NCBI RefSeq assembly: GCF_005280255.1
Contig: NZ_CP040018.1
Span: 1,860,001-1,924,000, forward strand
Length of the DNA stretch: 64,000 bases
Reading direction: 5' to 3'
Source of the DNA: Arthrobacter sp. 24S4-2
Lineage (GTDB): Bacteria > Actinomycetota > Actinomycetes > Actinomycetales > Micrococcaceae
The stretch's first letter is position 1. Each line of letters begins with the position of its first letter. The notes beneath the pieces were generated by a model that saw nothing but the letters and a program-made list of their open reading frames with translations, had not been told where the DNA came from and did no database searches. Shown one piece after another: positions 1 to 10,167 of the stretch. Position numbers and translations under genes: made by a program.

Positions 1-1856
<1,856 letters not shown>

Positions 1857-1866
1857 CCACACACCA

Positions 1867-1906
1867 TTGGTGAACCCGTTCAAAAGGGGTTCACACCAAC
1901 AATGGT
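1867..1906 (+). other. rRNA spacer hairpin (processing stem)
   Basis: Just after the 23S 3' end there is an inverted repeat: ggtgaaccc at 1869-1877 faces gggttcacacc at 1887-1897, and ccattgg/ccaacaatgg extend it. A hairpin here fits an rRNA processing stem. The rest of the spacer to the 5S gene at 2091 shows nothing else that I recognise, and no tRNA. Confidence 0.5.
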
Positions 1907-2090
1907 AAAAAGAAACAAGACTGCTTGCGTCCACTATGTGGTTCCCAACCAACAAACCCGCACCACGGGCACGTTGCACGGAAACCGATAACTGAATAAC
2001 AACACCACACCTGCCTTAACCGGCAGGAACATGTTGTAACCACAGATTTCCCACCACCCCGGTCAAAGCCAGGGCGGAACGGGTACAAGG

Positions 2091-2209
2091 GTTACGGCGG
2101 TCATAGCGTGGGGGAAACGCCCGGTCCCATTCCGAACCCGGAAGCTAAGACCCACAGCGCCGATGGTACTGCACCCGGGAGGGTGTGGGAGAGTAGGTCA
2201 CCGCCGGAC
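2091..2209 (+). rRNA. 5S ribosomal RNA
   Basis: This is a 119-nt segment with the standard 5S layout. The ends, gttacggcgg and ccgccgga, pair as helix I. The internal block cattccgaacccggaagcta is the conserved loop B/C region. It lies 234 nt after the 23S gene in the usual 23S-5S order. Confidence 0.96.
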
Positions 2210-2221
2210 AACCATTAGGTC

Positions 2222-2255
2222 GAGAGCCCCAACCAGGCAACTGGTCGGGGCTCTC
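2222..2255 (+). terminator. rRNA operon terminator
   Basis: A 15-bp stem with one G-T pair (2222-2236 against 2241-2255) and a 4-nt loop follows the 5S gene. The T-tract is poor (cccacgtt), but the position and stem strength fit a terminator for the rrn operon. Confidence 0.75.
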
Positions 2256-2285
2256 CCACGTTAACCACCACTCCCGCACCCAGGC

Positions 2286-2413
2286 ACCCCCTCCCACATC
2301 CCGCACCGAAACCCCGAACGCTCTCCCACATCCTTCAAATTTTCGGAAGACGCTCTCTCAGATCCTGAACCGCAACCCGGGACGCTCCGTTCCTTCCGCG
2401 AAGGGCCGGCGAG
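2286..2413 (-). repeat. 32-bp-phased repeat array, reverse orientation
   Basis: On the plus strand, ACGCTCTCYCA-type boxes start at 2286 (degenerate), 2318, 2350 and 2382 (degenerate), exactly 32 bp apart. Read on the minus strand, each box is the end of a longer consensus, roughly tcctgcaggatgtgagagagcgt, followed by about 9 variable bases. I find no credible reading frame in it. The matching forward array is at 2457-2530, so the two arrays face each other across about 65 bp. Confidence 0.7.
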
Positions 2414-2456
2414 GCACCCACGCCCGCACACCGCCGTCGTCCCCGTGTCAACGCAA

Positions 2457-2530
2457 GAGAGAGCGTCACTGGCTAACCTGCAAGACGTGAGAGAGCGTCC
2501 GTGAATTTCCTGCAGGAAGTGAGGGAGCGT
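2457..2530 (+). repeat. 32-bp-phased repeat array, forward orientation
   Basis: Three GAGAGAGCGT-like boxes start at 2457, 2489 and 2521, exactly 32 bp apart; the last one is gagggagcgt. The segment before each box (ctgcaagacgt, ctgcaggaagt) matches the consensus of the reverse array at 2286-2413. The interval between the arrays (about 2392-2456) has no recognisable gene. Confidence 0.7.
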
Positions 2531-2735
2531 TATCCGGCGCGTGCCTCTTGTGAGGCTTGACACCAGAGCCCTCTGTGGCCCCGGCGCAGTTAGTTCACGG
2601 GGATCGAAGCGCCTAGAATTGCATGAGATGTACGGACTTCGAAGCGCTTGATTTCGGGTTGCGTGGCATAACGAAACACGGATAAGAGCGGCTGCGATTG
2701 CGCCAGTGGTCGGCTCACAACAGGAGGAATCCAAC
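2531..2735 (+). promoter_or_regulatory. Leader/promoter region of the TPR gene
   Basis: These 205 nt hold no credible gene. A possible -10 box TAGAAT lies at 2614-2619, with a weak TTAGTT 18 bp upstream. A GAAGCGC word occurs on both sides of it (near 2606 and 2642). A strong AGGAGG ribosome binding site at 2722-2727 serves the ATG at 2736. The promoter assignment is tentative. Confidence 0.35.
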
Positions 2736-4613
2736 ATGGCTGAGCACAACGGCGGCAATCGAAGCGGAAAAGACCGCGGCAGCTACGGAGGCGGCCGCCC
2801 TTCAGGTGGCGGCCCGTTCCGGGCCCCAAATAATTCAGGTGGGGATCCCCGCGGATTCCGTTCCAAGGACGACAGCGGTGATCGTCCGTCGCGTGAAGGC
2901 GGCGGGGAGCGCCGTAGTTTTGGTGCGGGTGACCGTGATCGTAAGCCTCTTGGTGATCGTCCGTCGCGTGAAGGCGGCGGGGAGCGCCGTAGTTTTGGTG
3001 CGGGTGACCGTGATCGTAAGCCTCTTGGTGATCGTCCGTCCCGAGAAGGTGGCGGGGAGCGCCGCACCTTCGGCGGAGGTGCTGGTGATCGTGATCGTAA
3101 GCCGTTCGGTGCAGGGGACCGTGACCGTAAGCCGTTCGGTGATCGTCCGTCCCGTGAAGGTGGCGAGCGGCGCAGCTTCGGCGGCGGTGCTGGTGATCGT
3201 GACCGCAAGCCTTTTGCTGATCGTCCCCGTCGTGAGGGCGACGGTGAACGCCGCACCTTCGGCGGCGGCGCGGGTGCCGGTGACCGTGACCGTAAGCCGT
3301 TCGGTGCTGGAGACCGTGATCGCAAGCCGTTTGGGGATCGTTCCTCCCGCGATGGTGGCGAGCGGCGCAGCTTCAGTGGCGGCGACCGTGATCGTAAGCC
3401 CTTCGGTGCTGGTGACCGTGAGCGTCCGCGCCGCGAAGGTGAAGGCGAACGCCGCACCTTCGGCGGCGGCGACAACCGCAAGCCCTTCGGTGACCGCCAG
3501 GAGCGCGCTCCCCGCAGCTTCGACCGTGGCGAATCAGGCCCGCGCCAGTTCGGTCGCGACCGGCCCGAGGACCGCCCCGCACGTGTCCCGAACGCGCGTG
3601 ACCTGCGCAGTGCCAACCGCCCGGACCGTGAGCGCTCTCCACAGATCGACGAAGACGTTACGGGCCAGGAACTGGACCGTGCCACGAAGCACGAGATCAA
3701 GACCCTCGAACCCAAGAGCGCTGAGTGGGTTGCACGCCATCTGGTCATGGCCGGCCGCCTCATCGACGATGAACCGGAATTGGCATTCCAGCACGCACTT
3801 GCAGCCAGCCGCCGCGGCGGACGTCTGTCGGCCGTACGCGAGGCTGTGGGCCTGACCGCCTACGCTGCCGGCCACTATGGCGAAGCCCTGCGGGAGTTCC
3901 GCACCTACCGTCGGATCAGCGGTTCAAACGTTCACCTGCCCGTCATGGCGGACTGCGAACGCGGACTCGGCCGTCCGGACCGCGCCCTTGATGTGGCCCG
4001 CTCCGAGGAAGCCAACGACCTCGACGCCCCCGGCAAAGTGGAACTGGCTATCGTGGCCGCCGGCGCGCGCACTGACCTTGGCCAGCTGGATGCCGCAGTT
4101 GCCGAACTGGAAATCGCCCAGCTGGACATCAACCGCGCCTTCTCCTACAGTCCGCGTCTTTTCCGTGCCTATGCGGACGCTTTAGCGGCAGTAGGCCGCA
4201 CGCAGGAAGCAGAGAAGTGGCAGCGACAGGCGGCAGTTGCGGACAACGCGCTCGGCCTTGGCGCCGACGAGGAACCTGACATCATCGACCTCGGCTGGGA
4301 CGAGGAAGAAGAAGCCCGGGAAGAGGAAGCCCGGCGCCGGCTGCTCGCCCAGCAGCAGGCTGACAGCGCTCCTGCCACCTCGGCGGCCGTCCAGGACTCC
4401 ACTCAGGCAGCTGTTATCGAGGCCGCTGCGTCCGACGCAGCCGTCCTGGACGACGGTTCTGACGATGCCGAATCCGACTACTTCGAGTCCGATGATGCCG
4501 AATCGGACGAGGACTCGGTAGAAGAAGACGCGTACGAAGAGGCGTCAGCAGAAGACGACTCCACGGACACCAGCGATGCCGATGCCGCACAGTCGGACCG
4601 CGAGAAGGAATAA
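2736..4613 (+). CDS. Arg/Gly-rich repeat protein with TPR-like domain and acidic tail
   Basis: A 625-residue protein in three parts. Residues 1 to about 300 are low-complexity Arg/Gly/Asp, built on a 25-residue repeat (GDRPSREGGGERRSFG...DRDRKP), a composition typical of RNA-binding disordered regions. Residues of about 320-520 are helical and TPR-like (ALAASRRGGR, AAGHYGEALREF). The last 100 residues are very acidic. Related actinobacterial proteins are often labelled tetratricopeptide repeat or primosomal protein, without known function. The ATG at 2736 is chosen because AGGAGG lies 8 nt upstream; a GTG at 2706 lacks this. The next gene starts 6 nt downstream, so the two are probably co-transcribed. 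Confidence 0.85.
   Translation: MAEHNGGNRSGKDRGSYGGGRPSGGGPFRAPNNSGGDPRGFRSKDDSGDRPSREGGGERRSFGAGDRDRKPLGDRPSREGGGERRSFGAGDRDRKPLGDRPSREGGGERRTFGGGAGDRDRKPFGAGDRDRKPFGDRPSREGGERRSFGGGAGDRDRKPFADRPRREGDGERRTFGGGAGAGDRDRKPFGAGDRDRKPFGDRSSRDGGERRSFSGGDRDRKPFGAGDRERPRREGEGERRTFGGGDNRKPFGDRQERAPRSFDRGESGPRQFGRDRPEDRPARVPNARDLRSANRPDRERSPQIDEDVTGQELDRATKHEIKTLEPKSAEWVARHLVMAGRLIDDEPELAFQHALAASRRGGRLSAVREAVGLTAYAAGHYGEALREFRTYRRISGSNVHLPVMADCERGLGRPDRALDVARSEEANDLDAPGKVELAIVAAGARTDLGQLDAAVAELEIAQLDINRAFSYSPRLFRAYADALAAVGRTQEAEKWQRQAAVADNALGLGADEEPDIIDLGWDEEEEAREEEARRRLLAQQQADSAPATSAAVQDSTQAAVIEAAASDAAVLDDGSDDAESDYFESDDAESDEDSVEEDAYEEASAEDDSTDTSDADAAQSDREKE
2877..3420 (+). repeat. 75-bp coding tandem repeat in the RG-rich gene
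   Basis: The units starting at 2877 and 2952 are identical or nearly so over 75 bp, and a third begins at 3027. After that the pattern continues in degenerate form with insertions of the GDRDRKPFGA segment. The unit is a multiple of 3, so gain or loss of copies keeps the frame. The two nearly identical copies point to recent expansion. Confidence 0.85.
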
Positions 4614-4619
4614 CTGCGC

Positions 4620-5612
4620 ATGAGCGGTGACTCATTGATTTCACGGTTCGACGCCCTGCTGTCAGACCTCGACGGTGTTGTGTATGCCGGTCCGCACGCC
4701 ATCCCTGGTGCCGTCGAGGCACTCCGTCAGCTGGCAGGGTTCGACGTCGGGCTGGGCTATGTAACCAACAATGCGTCCCGCACGCCCGCGCAGGTGGCCG
4801 CACACCTGCGTGAGCTCGGAGCGCCCGCGGAAGACCAGCAGGTGGTCAGTTCGTCCCAGGCTGCCGGCGAGCTGCTGGCCGGCCTCCTGCCGGCAGGGGC
4901 ACGGGTTATGGTGACCGGAAGCCCGGCGCTGGCGCACGAGATGGAGCTGGTGGGATTGACGCCGGTGCACAGCGCCAAGGAAAACCCTGTGGCTGTGGTC
5001 CAGGGCTTCAATCCCGAGATCGGCTGGAAAGACCTCGCCGAAGCCTCGTATGTCGTGGCCGGCGGCGCCCTCTGGGTGGCCACGAACACGGACATGTCCA
5101 TCCCTCAGGCGCGCGGGATGGCCCCGGGCAACGGAACACTGGTCGCAGCGGTGTCCGCGGCCACGGGGCAGAAGCCGCTGGTTGCGGGCAAACCCGAGGC
5201 TCCGCTGTTCCATTCCGCGGCAAAACGGCTAGCATCCGAGCGCCCGCTGGTGGTGGGTGACCGGCTCGACACCGATATCCTCGGCGGGAACAATGCCGGG
5301 TTCGCCACCGTGGCGGTGCTCACCGGCGTCGACACCCGCGAATCAATCCTTGCCGCCCGCACAGCCGAGCGGCCGGACTACCTCATCAACGACCTCAGCG
5401 ATTTGTACCGCCCGTACCCCGCCGTGGAGGAGCATGACGGCGGGACCTTCCGTTGCGGTGCTGCCACCGCCGTGGTGCGGGGCGAATCAGTCCGCATCAG
5501 CGGGGTCGCGGATGACCTGAACTCCTGGCGTGCCGCCTGCGCGGCGTGGTGGACGGCGCATCCCCAGGCAGACGCTCCGCAGGCACCGGCTGTCGAGTGG
5601 CTGACGCAGTAG
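4620..5612 (+). CDS. HAD superfamily (class IIA, NagD-like) phosphatase
   Basis: A 330-residue protein. The N-terminal LLSDLDGVVYAG is HAD motif I with the DxDG nucleophile. VTNNASRTP is the class IIA motif II, KPEAPLF carries the motif III lysine, and VVGDRLDTDILGGNNAG is motif IV. This layout matches the p-nitrophenyl phosphatase/NagD group, cytosolic phosphatases of sugar phosphates or related small metabolites; the substrate cannot be read from sequence. About 60 residues after motif IV form an extra C-terminal domain (CGAATAVVRGESVRISG). It starts 6 nt after the TPR gene and is followed closely by a small gene. Confidence 0.88.
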   Translation: MSGDSLISRFDALLSDLDGVVYAGPHAIPGAVEALRQLAGFDVGLGYVTNNASRTPAQVAAHLRELGAPAEDQQVVSSSQAAGELLAGLLPAGARVMVTGSPALAHEMELVGLTPVHSAKENPVAVVQGFNPEIGWKDLAEASYVVAGGALWVATNTDMSIPQARGMAPGNGTLVAAVSAATGQKPLVAGKPEAPLFHSAAKRLASERPLVVGDRLDTDILGGNNAGFATVAVLTGVDTRESILAARTAERPDYLINDLSDLYRPYPAVEEHDGGTFRCGAATAVVRGESVRISGVADDLNSWRAACAAWWTAHPQADAPQAPAVEWLTQ

Positions 5613-5635
5613 GCCGACTCACTAGACTGGGAAAC

Positions 5636-5911
5636 ATGACCGAGCTGAACAATTTTCCGGAGACGGACGCAGATCCGGCTGGGGTCAGCTGGCCTGCCGT
5701 CCCGGCTGGCGCAGCCAACCGTGCAGGAAACATCGCTGGCAGCCCCGGCGCCAGCCAAGCGGGCGACGCTTCGGTGGCGGCTGTGCTGGAACGGCTGACC
5801 GGCATTCCCGAGCTTCCGGTTTCCGGGCACGCGGAGGCCTACGCAGGCCTTCACGACGCCCTGCTGGACGCGCTGAACGAAGCCAATCCGTCCGTTGCGG
5901 GTGACGCCTGA
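5636..5911 (+). CDS. Conserved small protein of unknown function
   Basis: A 91-residue protein beginning MTELNNFPETDADPAG. The C-terminal half (AVLERLTGIPELPVSGHAEAYAGLHDALLDAL) looks helical; the first half is Ala/Pro-rich. I do not recognise a domain. Small proteins of this kind often sit directly before tlyA in actinobacteria, which supports it being real. The ATG at 5636 is chosen because an upstream in-frame start would lie inside the HAD gene. The tlyA start follows 2 nt after its stop. Confidence 0.7.
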   Translation: MTELNNFPETDADPAGVSWPAVPAGAANRAGNIAGSPGASQAGDASVAAVLERLTGIPELPVSGHAEAYAGLHDALLDALNEANPSVAGDA

Positions 5912-5913
5912 GA

Positions 5914-6726
5914 ATGGCCAGGCTCGACCAAATGCTCGTCACCAGGGGACTGGCGAGATCCCGCACCCATGCCGCGCGGCTGATCGCGGAAGGAAAGGTC
6001 AGCTCTGACGGGGCTGTCCTGGCGAAGGCTTCCAGCCAGGTTGATGACCTGACGCCCCTGGATGTTGCCGATGACGGACAGGACACTTACGTCAGCAGGG
6101 CCGGCCATAAACTGGCTGGCGCGCTCGACGCCTTCCCCGAAGTCATCGCTGAAGGAAAGCGCTGCCTTGACGCCGGTGCCTCAACCGGTGGTTTCACGGA
6201 GGTCCTGCTCAAGCGGGGCGCGGACCACGTCGTAGCCGTTGACGTGGGGCACGGGCAACTGGTTCCCCAGCTCCGGAACGACGCCAGGGTTTCGGTTCAC
6301 GAAGGCCTGAACGTGCGCTACATGACTCCCGAAGAGATCGGAGGTCCGGTAGCCCTGACTGTCGCGGACCTGTCCTTCATCTCGCTCACGTTGGTGCTGG
6401 AACCCCTTGCGGCATGCACGCATCCCGGCGGCGACCTGGTGCTGATGGTGAAGCCGCAGTTCGAGATCGGCAAGGACCGGCTGGGCCGCACCGGCGTGGT
6501 GAATTCCGAGCGTGAACGCCGGATGGCCGTAGAAAAAGTCGCCAAAGCGGCGCTCGGGGCCGGACTGGATCTGCACGGCCTGGCGGCCAGCCCCTTGCCC
6601 GGCCAGGACGGAAACGTCGAATACTTCCTGTGGATAAAGCGCAGGATCACCCCAGACTTGCCTAAGATCGAAGAGCGGGACGCAGCCGTGGCTGCATTGC
6701 TCGGAACAATCTGGCCGAACCACTAG
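5914..6726 (+). CDS. tlyA: TlyA family rRNA 2'-O-methyltransferase
   Basis: A 270-residue protein of normal length for the family. Residues 1-60 are an S4 RNA-binding domain (RLDQMLVTRGLARSRTHAARLI). A Rossmann methyltransferase domain follows, with the SAM motif LDAGASTGGFTEVL near residue 90 and VADLSFISL later. Characterised TlyA proteins methylate ribose in 16S and/or 23S rRNA, which affects capreomycin sensitivity in mycobacteria. It sits 2 nt after the small gene and 13 nt before nadK, so these are likely one operon. Confidence 0.93.
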   Translation: MARLDQMLVTRGLARSRTHAARLIAEGKVSSDGAVLAKASSQVDDLTPLDVADDGQDTYVSRAGHKLAGALDAFPEVIAEGKRCLDAGASTGGFTEVLLKRGADHVVAVDVGHGQLVPQLRNDARVSVHEGLNVRYMTPEEIGGPVALTVADLSFISLTLVLEPLAACTHPGGDLVLMVKPQFEIGKDRLGRTGVVNSERERRMAVEKVAKAALGAGLDLHGLAASPLPGQDGNVEYFLWIKRRITPDLPKIEERDAAVAALLGTIWPNH

Positions 6727-6739
6727 AAAGCGGAACCCG

Positions 6740-7762
6740 ATGAGCAGGCGTGTACTGGTCCTTGCCCACACCGGCCGCGAGGAATCACTGAAGGCTGCCT
6801 GGGAGGCGTGCACACAGCTGCATGCCTCGGGCATTGTTCCGGTGATGCAAAAATCCGAACTCGAAGACATGGAAGGATTCTTCGGCAGGCTTGATGACCC
6901 TGTCGAGATCCTCCACGACCACATCCAACTCCCCGACGTCGAACTGGTCATGGTGCTCGGCGGCGACGGCACCATCCTCCGTGCGGCCGAACTGGTCCGG
7001 GAAGTGGACGTCCCGCTGCTGGGGGTCAACCTTGGCCACGTGGGCTTCCTCGCCGAAAGCGAGCGGGCCGACTTGGCGCAGACCGTCGAATGGATCGCGA
7101 GCCGTGACTACACGGTGGAAGAGCGGATGACCATCGACGTCCAGGTCTGGGTCCGCGGACAGAAGATCTGGCACACGTGGGCGCTGAACGAGGCCGCCAT
7201 CGAGAAGGGCAACCGGGAACGGATGCTTGAAGTGGTCACCGAAGTGGATGAGCGCCCGCTGTCGTCGTTCGGCTGCGACGGCGTCGTGATGGCGACCCCA
7301 ACCGGGTCAACTGCCTACGCCTTTTCGGCGGGAGGGCCGGTGGTGTGGCCGGAAGTGGAAGCCCTGGTGATTGTTCCCATCAGTGCCCACGCGCTGTTTG
7401 CCAAGCCGCTCGTGGTCTCGCCCCGGTCCAGGCTGGCCGTGGAAGTCCTGAACCGGACCGATGCCCAGGGAGTGTTGTGGTGCGACGGCCGCCGTTCCGT
7501 CGACCTGCCCCCCGGTGCCCGCGTTGAGGTAACGCGCTCGGCCACGCCGGTGCGGCTCGCGCGGACGCACCAGACGCCGTTTTCGGCGAGGCTGGTCCGT
7601 AAGTTCCAGCTCCCCATCCACGGCTGGCGCGGCCCCATGCCCCAGTCCGAGTCCGTCCACACCGGGCCCGTACCCATCATCCGTACCCCCAGGCCCATGC
7701 TGCCGCCTGCGGGTCCCCGGCCCGCCGGGACGTCCGAGACTGATCCGACGACTGCGAAGTGA
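6740..7762 (+). CDS. nadK: NAD kinase
   Basis: A 340-residue protein. The family signature GGDGT is at about residues 74-78, followed by LGVNLGHVGFLAE and the substrate segment PTGSTAYAFSAGGPVV. The enzyme phosphorylates NAD to NADP using ATP or polyphosphate in the cytosol. The C-terminal 40 residues (TGPVPIIRTPRPMLPPAG) are a Pro-rich tail not needed for the fold. The order tlyA-nadK-recN is conserved in many actinobacteria. recN starts 3 nt downstream. Confidence 0.96.
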   Translation: MSRRVLVLAHTGREESLKAAWEACTQLHASGIVPVMQKSELEDMEGFFGRLDDPVEILHDHIQLPDVELVMVLGGDGTILRAAELVREVDVPLLGVNLGHVGFLAESERADLAQTVEWIASRDYTVEERMTIDVQVWVRGQKIWHTWALNEAAIEKGNRERMLEVVTEVDERPLSSFGCDGVVMATPTGSTAYAFSAGGPVVWPEVEALVIVPISAHALFAKPLVVSPRSRLAVEVLNRTDAQGVLWCDGRRSVDLPPGARVEVTRSATPVRLARTHQTPFSARLVRKFQLPIHGWRGPMPQSESVHTGPVPIIRTPRPMLPPAGPRPAGTSETDPTTAK

Positions 7763-7765
7763 ATC

Positions 7766-9505
7766 ATGCTTGAAGAACTGAGAATCCGCGACCTCGGCGT
7801 CATCACCGACGCAACCCTGCCACTGGGCCCGGGCCTCAGCGTGGTGACCGGCGAAACCGGTGCCGGCAAGACCATGGTGGTCACCGCCGTCGGGCTTCTC
7901 CTGGGTGCCCGCTCAGACGCCGGTGCCGTCCGGAGCGGCGCCAAGAGCGCCTCCGCTGAGGCTGTACTTAAACTCGACGGCGGCCACCCTGCCGTGGAAC
8001 GCGCCCGGGAGGCCGGAGCCGACGTCGAGGAGTTCGACGGCGGCGCCGAGCTGCTGCTGGCCCGCAGCGTGGGCGCGGACGGACGCAGCCGTGCGTACCT
8101 CGGCGGGCGCGCCGCCCCAGTGGGGGTTCTGGCCGAGATCGGCGAAAAGCTCGTGGTGGTGCACGGTCAGTCGGACCAGATCCGCCTCAAGAGCCCGGTG
8201 GCACAGCGGGAAGCCCTGGACAAGTTTGCCGGCGAGACGTTGACCGTGGCCCTGGCCAAGTACCAGGAGCTGCACGCGCACTGGAAGGGGATCCAGGCCG
8301 AACTGGACGGCCTCCGCAGTGCTGCGCGTGAGCGGCTGCGCGAAGCAGAATCGCTCGAGGCCGCACTGGCCGAAATTGATGCCGTGGACCCGCAGCCGGG
8401 GGAGGACGAGTCACTGAAGGCGGAGGCAGTCAAACTGGCCAACGTCGAGGAACTGCGGATCGCCGCCAATACTGCCCACCAGGCCATCATCGCCGAGGAC
8501 TTCGGCGACGCAGGGGACGCCACGTCCTTCGTGGACGCTGCCAAGCGCACCCTGGAACACGTAGCCGAGCACGACGGGGAGCTAGGGGCCGCCGCCGCCC
8601 GCCTGGCCGAAATCGGGTTCCTGCTCAATGACATCGCCGGGGAACTGTCCAGCTACCAGGCGGGGCTGGACACCGAGGGACCGGAACGCCTGGCCGAGAT
8701 CGAGGAGCGCCGGTCCGCGTTGGCCAAACTGGTCCGCAAGTACGCGCCAAGCATCGATGAAGTTCTGGAATGGACCGAAAGTGCCCGCGCCCGCTTCGAT
8801 GAACTCCAGGACGACTCGACCCGCATCGAATCTCTGGAAGCGGAAGTGGAACGGACCGAGGCTGCCCTCCGTAAGCAGGCGGCCGGCATCAGCAAGAGCC
8901 GGAGCAAGGCCGCGAAGGACCTGTCCGCCCGGGTCAGTGCTGAACTGACCGCGCTGGCCATGGCTGACGCAACTCTGGTGATCAACGTTGATTCGGGGGA
9001 GCAGCTGGGACCGTTCGGTGTGGATGAAGTCGCGTTCCTGCTTCAGCCGCACTCCGGCGCCCCCGCCCGCCCGCTCGGCAAGGGTGCCTCCGGCGGTGAG
9101 CTCTCCCGCGTGATGCTGGCCATCGAAGTGGTGCTGGCAGCGGTAGATCCGGTACCCACCTTCGTCTTCGACGAGGTCGACGCCGGTGTGGGCGGCCGGG
9201 CCGCCGTGGAGATCGGCCGGCGCCTGGCGATGCTGGCCCGCCACGTACAGGTCCTGGTGGTCACCCACCTGCCCCAGGTGGCGGCTTTCGCCGACCAGCA
9301 CATCCGTGTCACCAAGACCTCAGTCCGCGGCTCGGACGGCGCCACCGCCACAGGGTTCACCTCCAGCGACGTCCGGCTGCTCGATGAGCCGGAACGCGTC
9401 AAGGAGCTGGCCCGGATGTTGGCCGGCCAGGAGGACTCCGAAACGGCGCAGGCCCACGCCCAGGAGCTTCTGGACGACGCCAAGCTGCTGCCCCAGCGGG
9501 CCTGA
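7766..9505 (+). CDS. recN: DNA repair protein RecN
   Basis: A 579-residue SMC-like ATPase of full family length. The Walker A GETGAGKTM is near residue 32. Long Glu/Ala-rich coiled-coil stretches lie at about 150-390. The signature GASGGELSRVMLA and Walker B TFVFDEVDAGVGG follow, then the LVVTHLPQVAAFADQH D-loop/switch region. RecN acts at double-strand breaks in recombination repair. It is the last gene of the forward run; a gene on the opposite strand converges 66 nt downstream with only weak hairpins between. No LexA box is visible because it has no promoter of its own. Confidence 0.96.
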   Translation: MLEELRIRDLGVITDATLPLGPGLSVVTGETGAGKTMVVTAVGLLLGARSDAGAVRSGAKSASAEAVLKLDGGHPAVERAREAGADVEEFDGGAELLLARSVGADGRSRAYLGGRAAPVGVLAEIGEKLVVVHGQSDQIRLKSPVAQREALDKFAGETLTVALAKYQELHAHWKGIQAELDGLRSAARERLREAESLEAALAEIDAVDPQPGEDESLKAEAVKLANVEELRIAANTAHQAIIAEDFGDAGDATSFVDAAKRTLEHVAEHDGELGAAAARLAEIGFLLNDIAGELSSYQAGLDTEGPERLAEIEERRSALAKLVRKYAPSIDEVLEWTESARARFDELQDDSTRIESLEAEVERTEAALRKQAAGISKSRSKAAKDLSARVSAELTALAMADATLVINVDSGEQLGPFGVDEVAFLLQPHSGAPARPLGKGASGGELSRVMLAIEVVLAAVDPVPTFVFDEVDAGVGGRAAVEIGRRLAMLARHVQVLVVTHLPQVAAFADQHIRVTKTSVRGSDGATATGFTSSDVRLLDEPERVKELARMLAGQEDSETAQAHAQELLDDAKLLPQRA

Positions 9506-9571
9506 CGCGCGGGCGGGCAGCGCCCTTGGGACGCGGCGTTCAGGGGCCGGGCGCTCCTGGGGAGGCCGCCG

Positions 9572-10090
9572 CTACGGCCGCTGCAGGCGGCGTGCGGCGC
9601 GGACCATCATGGAGCGCACCACCAGCGGGTGCAGCACGCGGACAGGCGCGAAGTACAGCCGTCCCCGCCAGCCCTTGAGCCGCACGGTGGTGGTTACCCG
9701 CAGGAGCCGGGCGCCGGCGTCGAACGCCACCCCGCAGCGGAAGTCCAGATGCGTGTCGTCGGCGCTGATAAGCGCCTCCTCGCCGCGGACATCCGAGACG
9801 GCGAAGACGTCTTTAGGGGCGCGGTTGATTCCGGCAAGGCCCACAACGGCCTGCCGCACGCCCATCAGAGCCCTCACCCACGCAGGCATGGACTGCGGCG
9901 AGAAGAGTGTCTGCGCCCAAACCTGGGGATCCGAAGGGCATCCGGGCGGGACTGGGAGAACAATCACATCGGCATAGTCCGGCACCGGGATCGCGTCGAT
10001 GGCGAGGGACCTGAAGACGGGGCCGGATCCCGCCCGGGCCGCGTCCTGCGGGTGTTCCGGGGCCGCTCCAGGCAGATCCTCCGTGGTCAC
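9572..10090 (-). CDS. DUF2867-like protein
   Basis: A protein of about 172 residues if it starts at the GTG at 10090. It contains DAIPVPDYADVIVLPVP near the start and DTHLDFRCGVAF...LLRVTTTVRLKGWRGRLYFAPVRVLHPLVV at the C-terminus. That C-terminal pattern matches the DUF2867 family, of unknown function. The start is uncertain: the purine-rich AAGGG directly abuts the GTG, and an ATG at 10129 lacks a good ribosome binding site. The gene diverges from pyrG, so the roughly 80 bp between them probably hold both promoters. Confidence 0.7.
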   Translation of the reverse strand: MTTEDLPGAAPEHPQDAARAGSGPVFRSLAIDAIPVPDYADVIVLPVPPGCPSDPQVWAQTLFSPQSMPAWVRALMGVRQAVVGLAGINRAPKDVFAVSDVRGEEALISADDTHLDFRCGVAFDAGARLLRVTTTVRLKGWRGRLYFAPVRVLHPLVVRSMMVRAARRLQRP

Positions 10091-10167
10091 CCCTTGATCG
10101 TAGTGGGACGGCACGGGAGACTGAAGCATTTGGGGAATCCGTTTTCGACCCGTGGAAGGCTCATTTG

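Noticed and set aside
2286..2530. CRISPR array
   Set aside because: The 32-bp phase recalls one, but about 23 of 32 bases are conserved and only about 9 vary, orientation reverses midway, and no cas gene is present.
2698..3855. A 385-codon frame on the plus strand and a 326-codon Arg/Ser-rich frame on the minus strand across the RG-repeat gene
   Set aside because: Both mirror the 75-bp repeat in another frame, lack ribosome binding sites and have unnatural composition. The frame at 2736 has the Shine-Dalgarno and ordinary TPR-like sequence.
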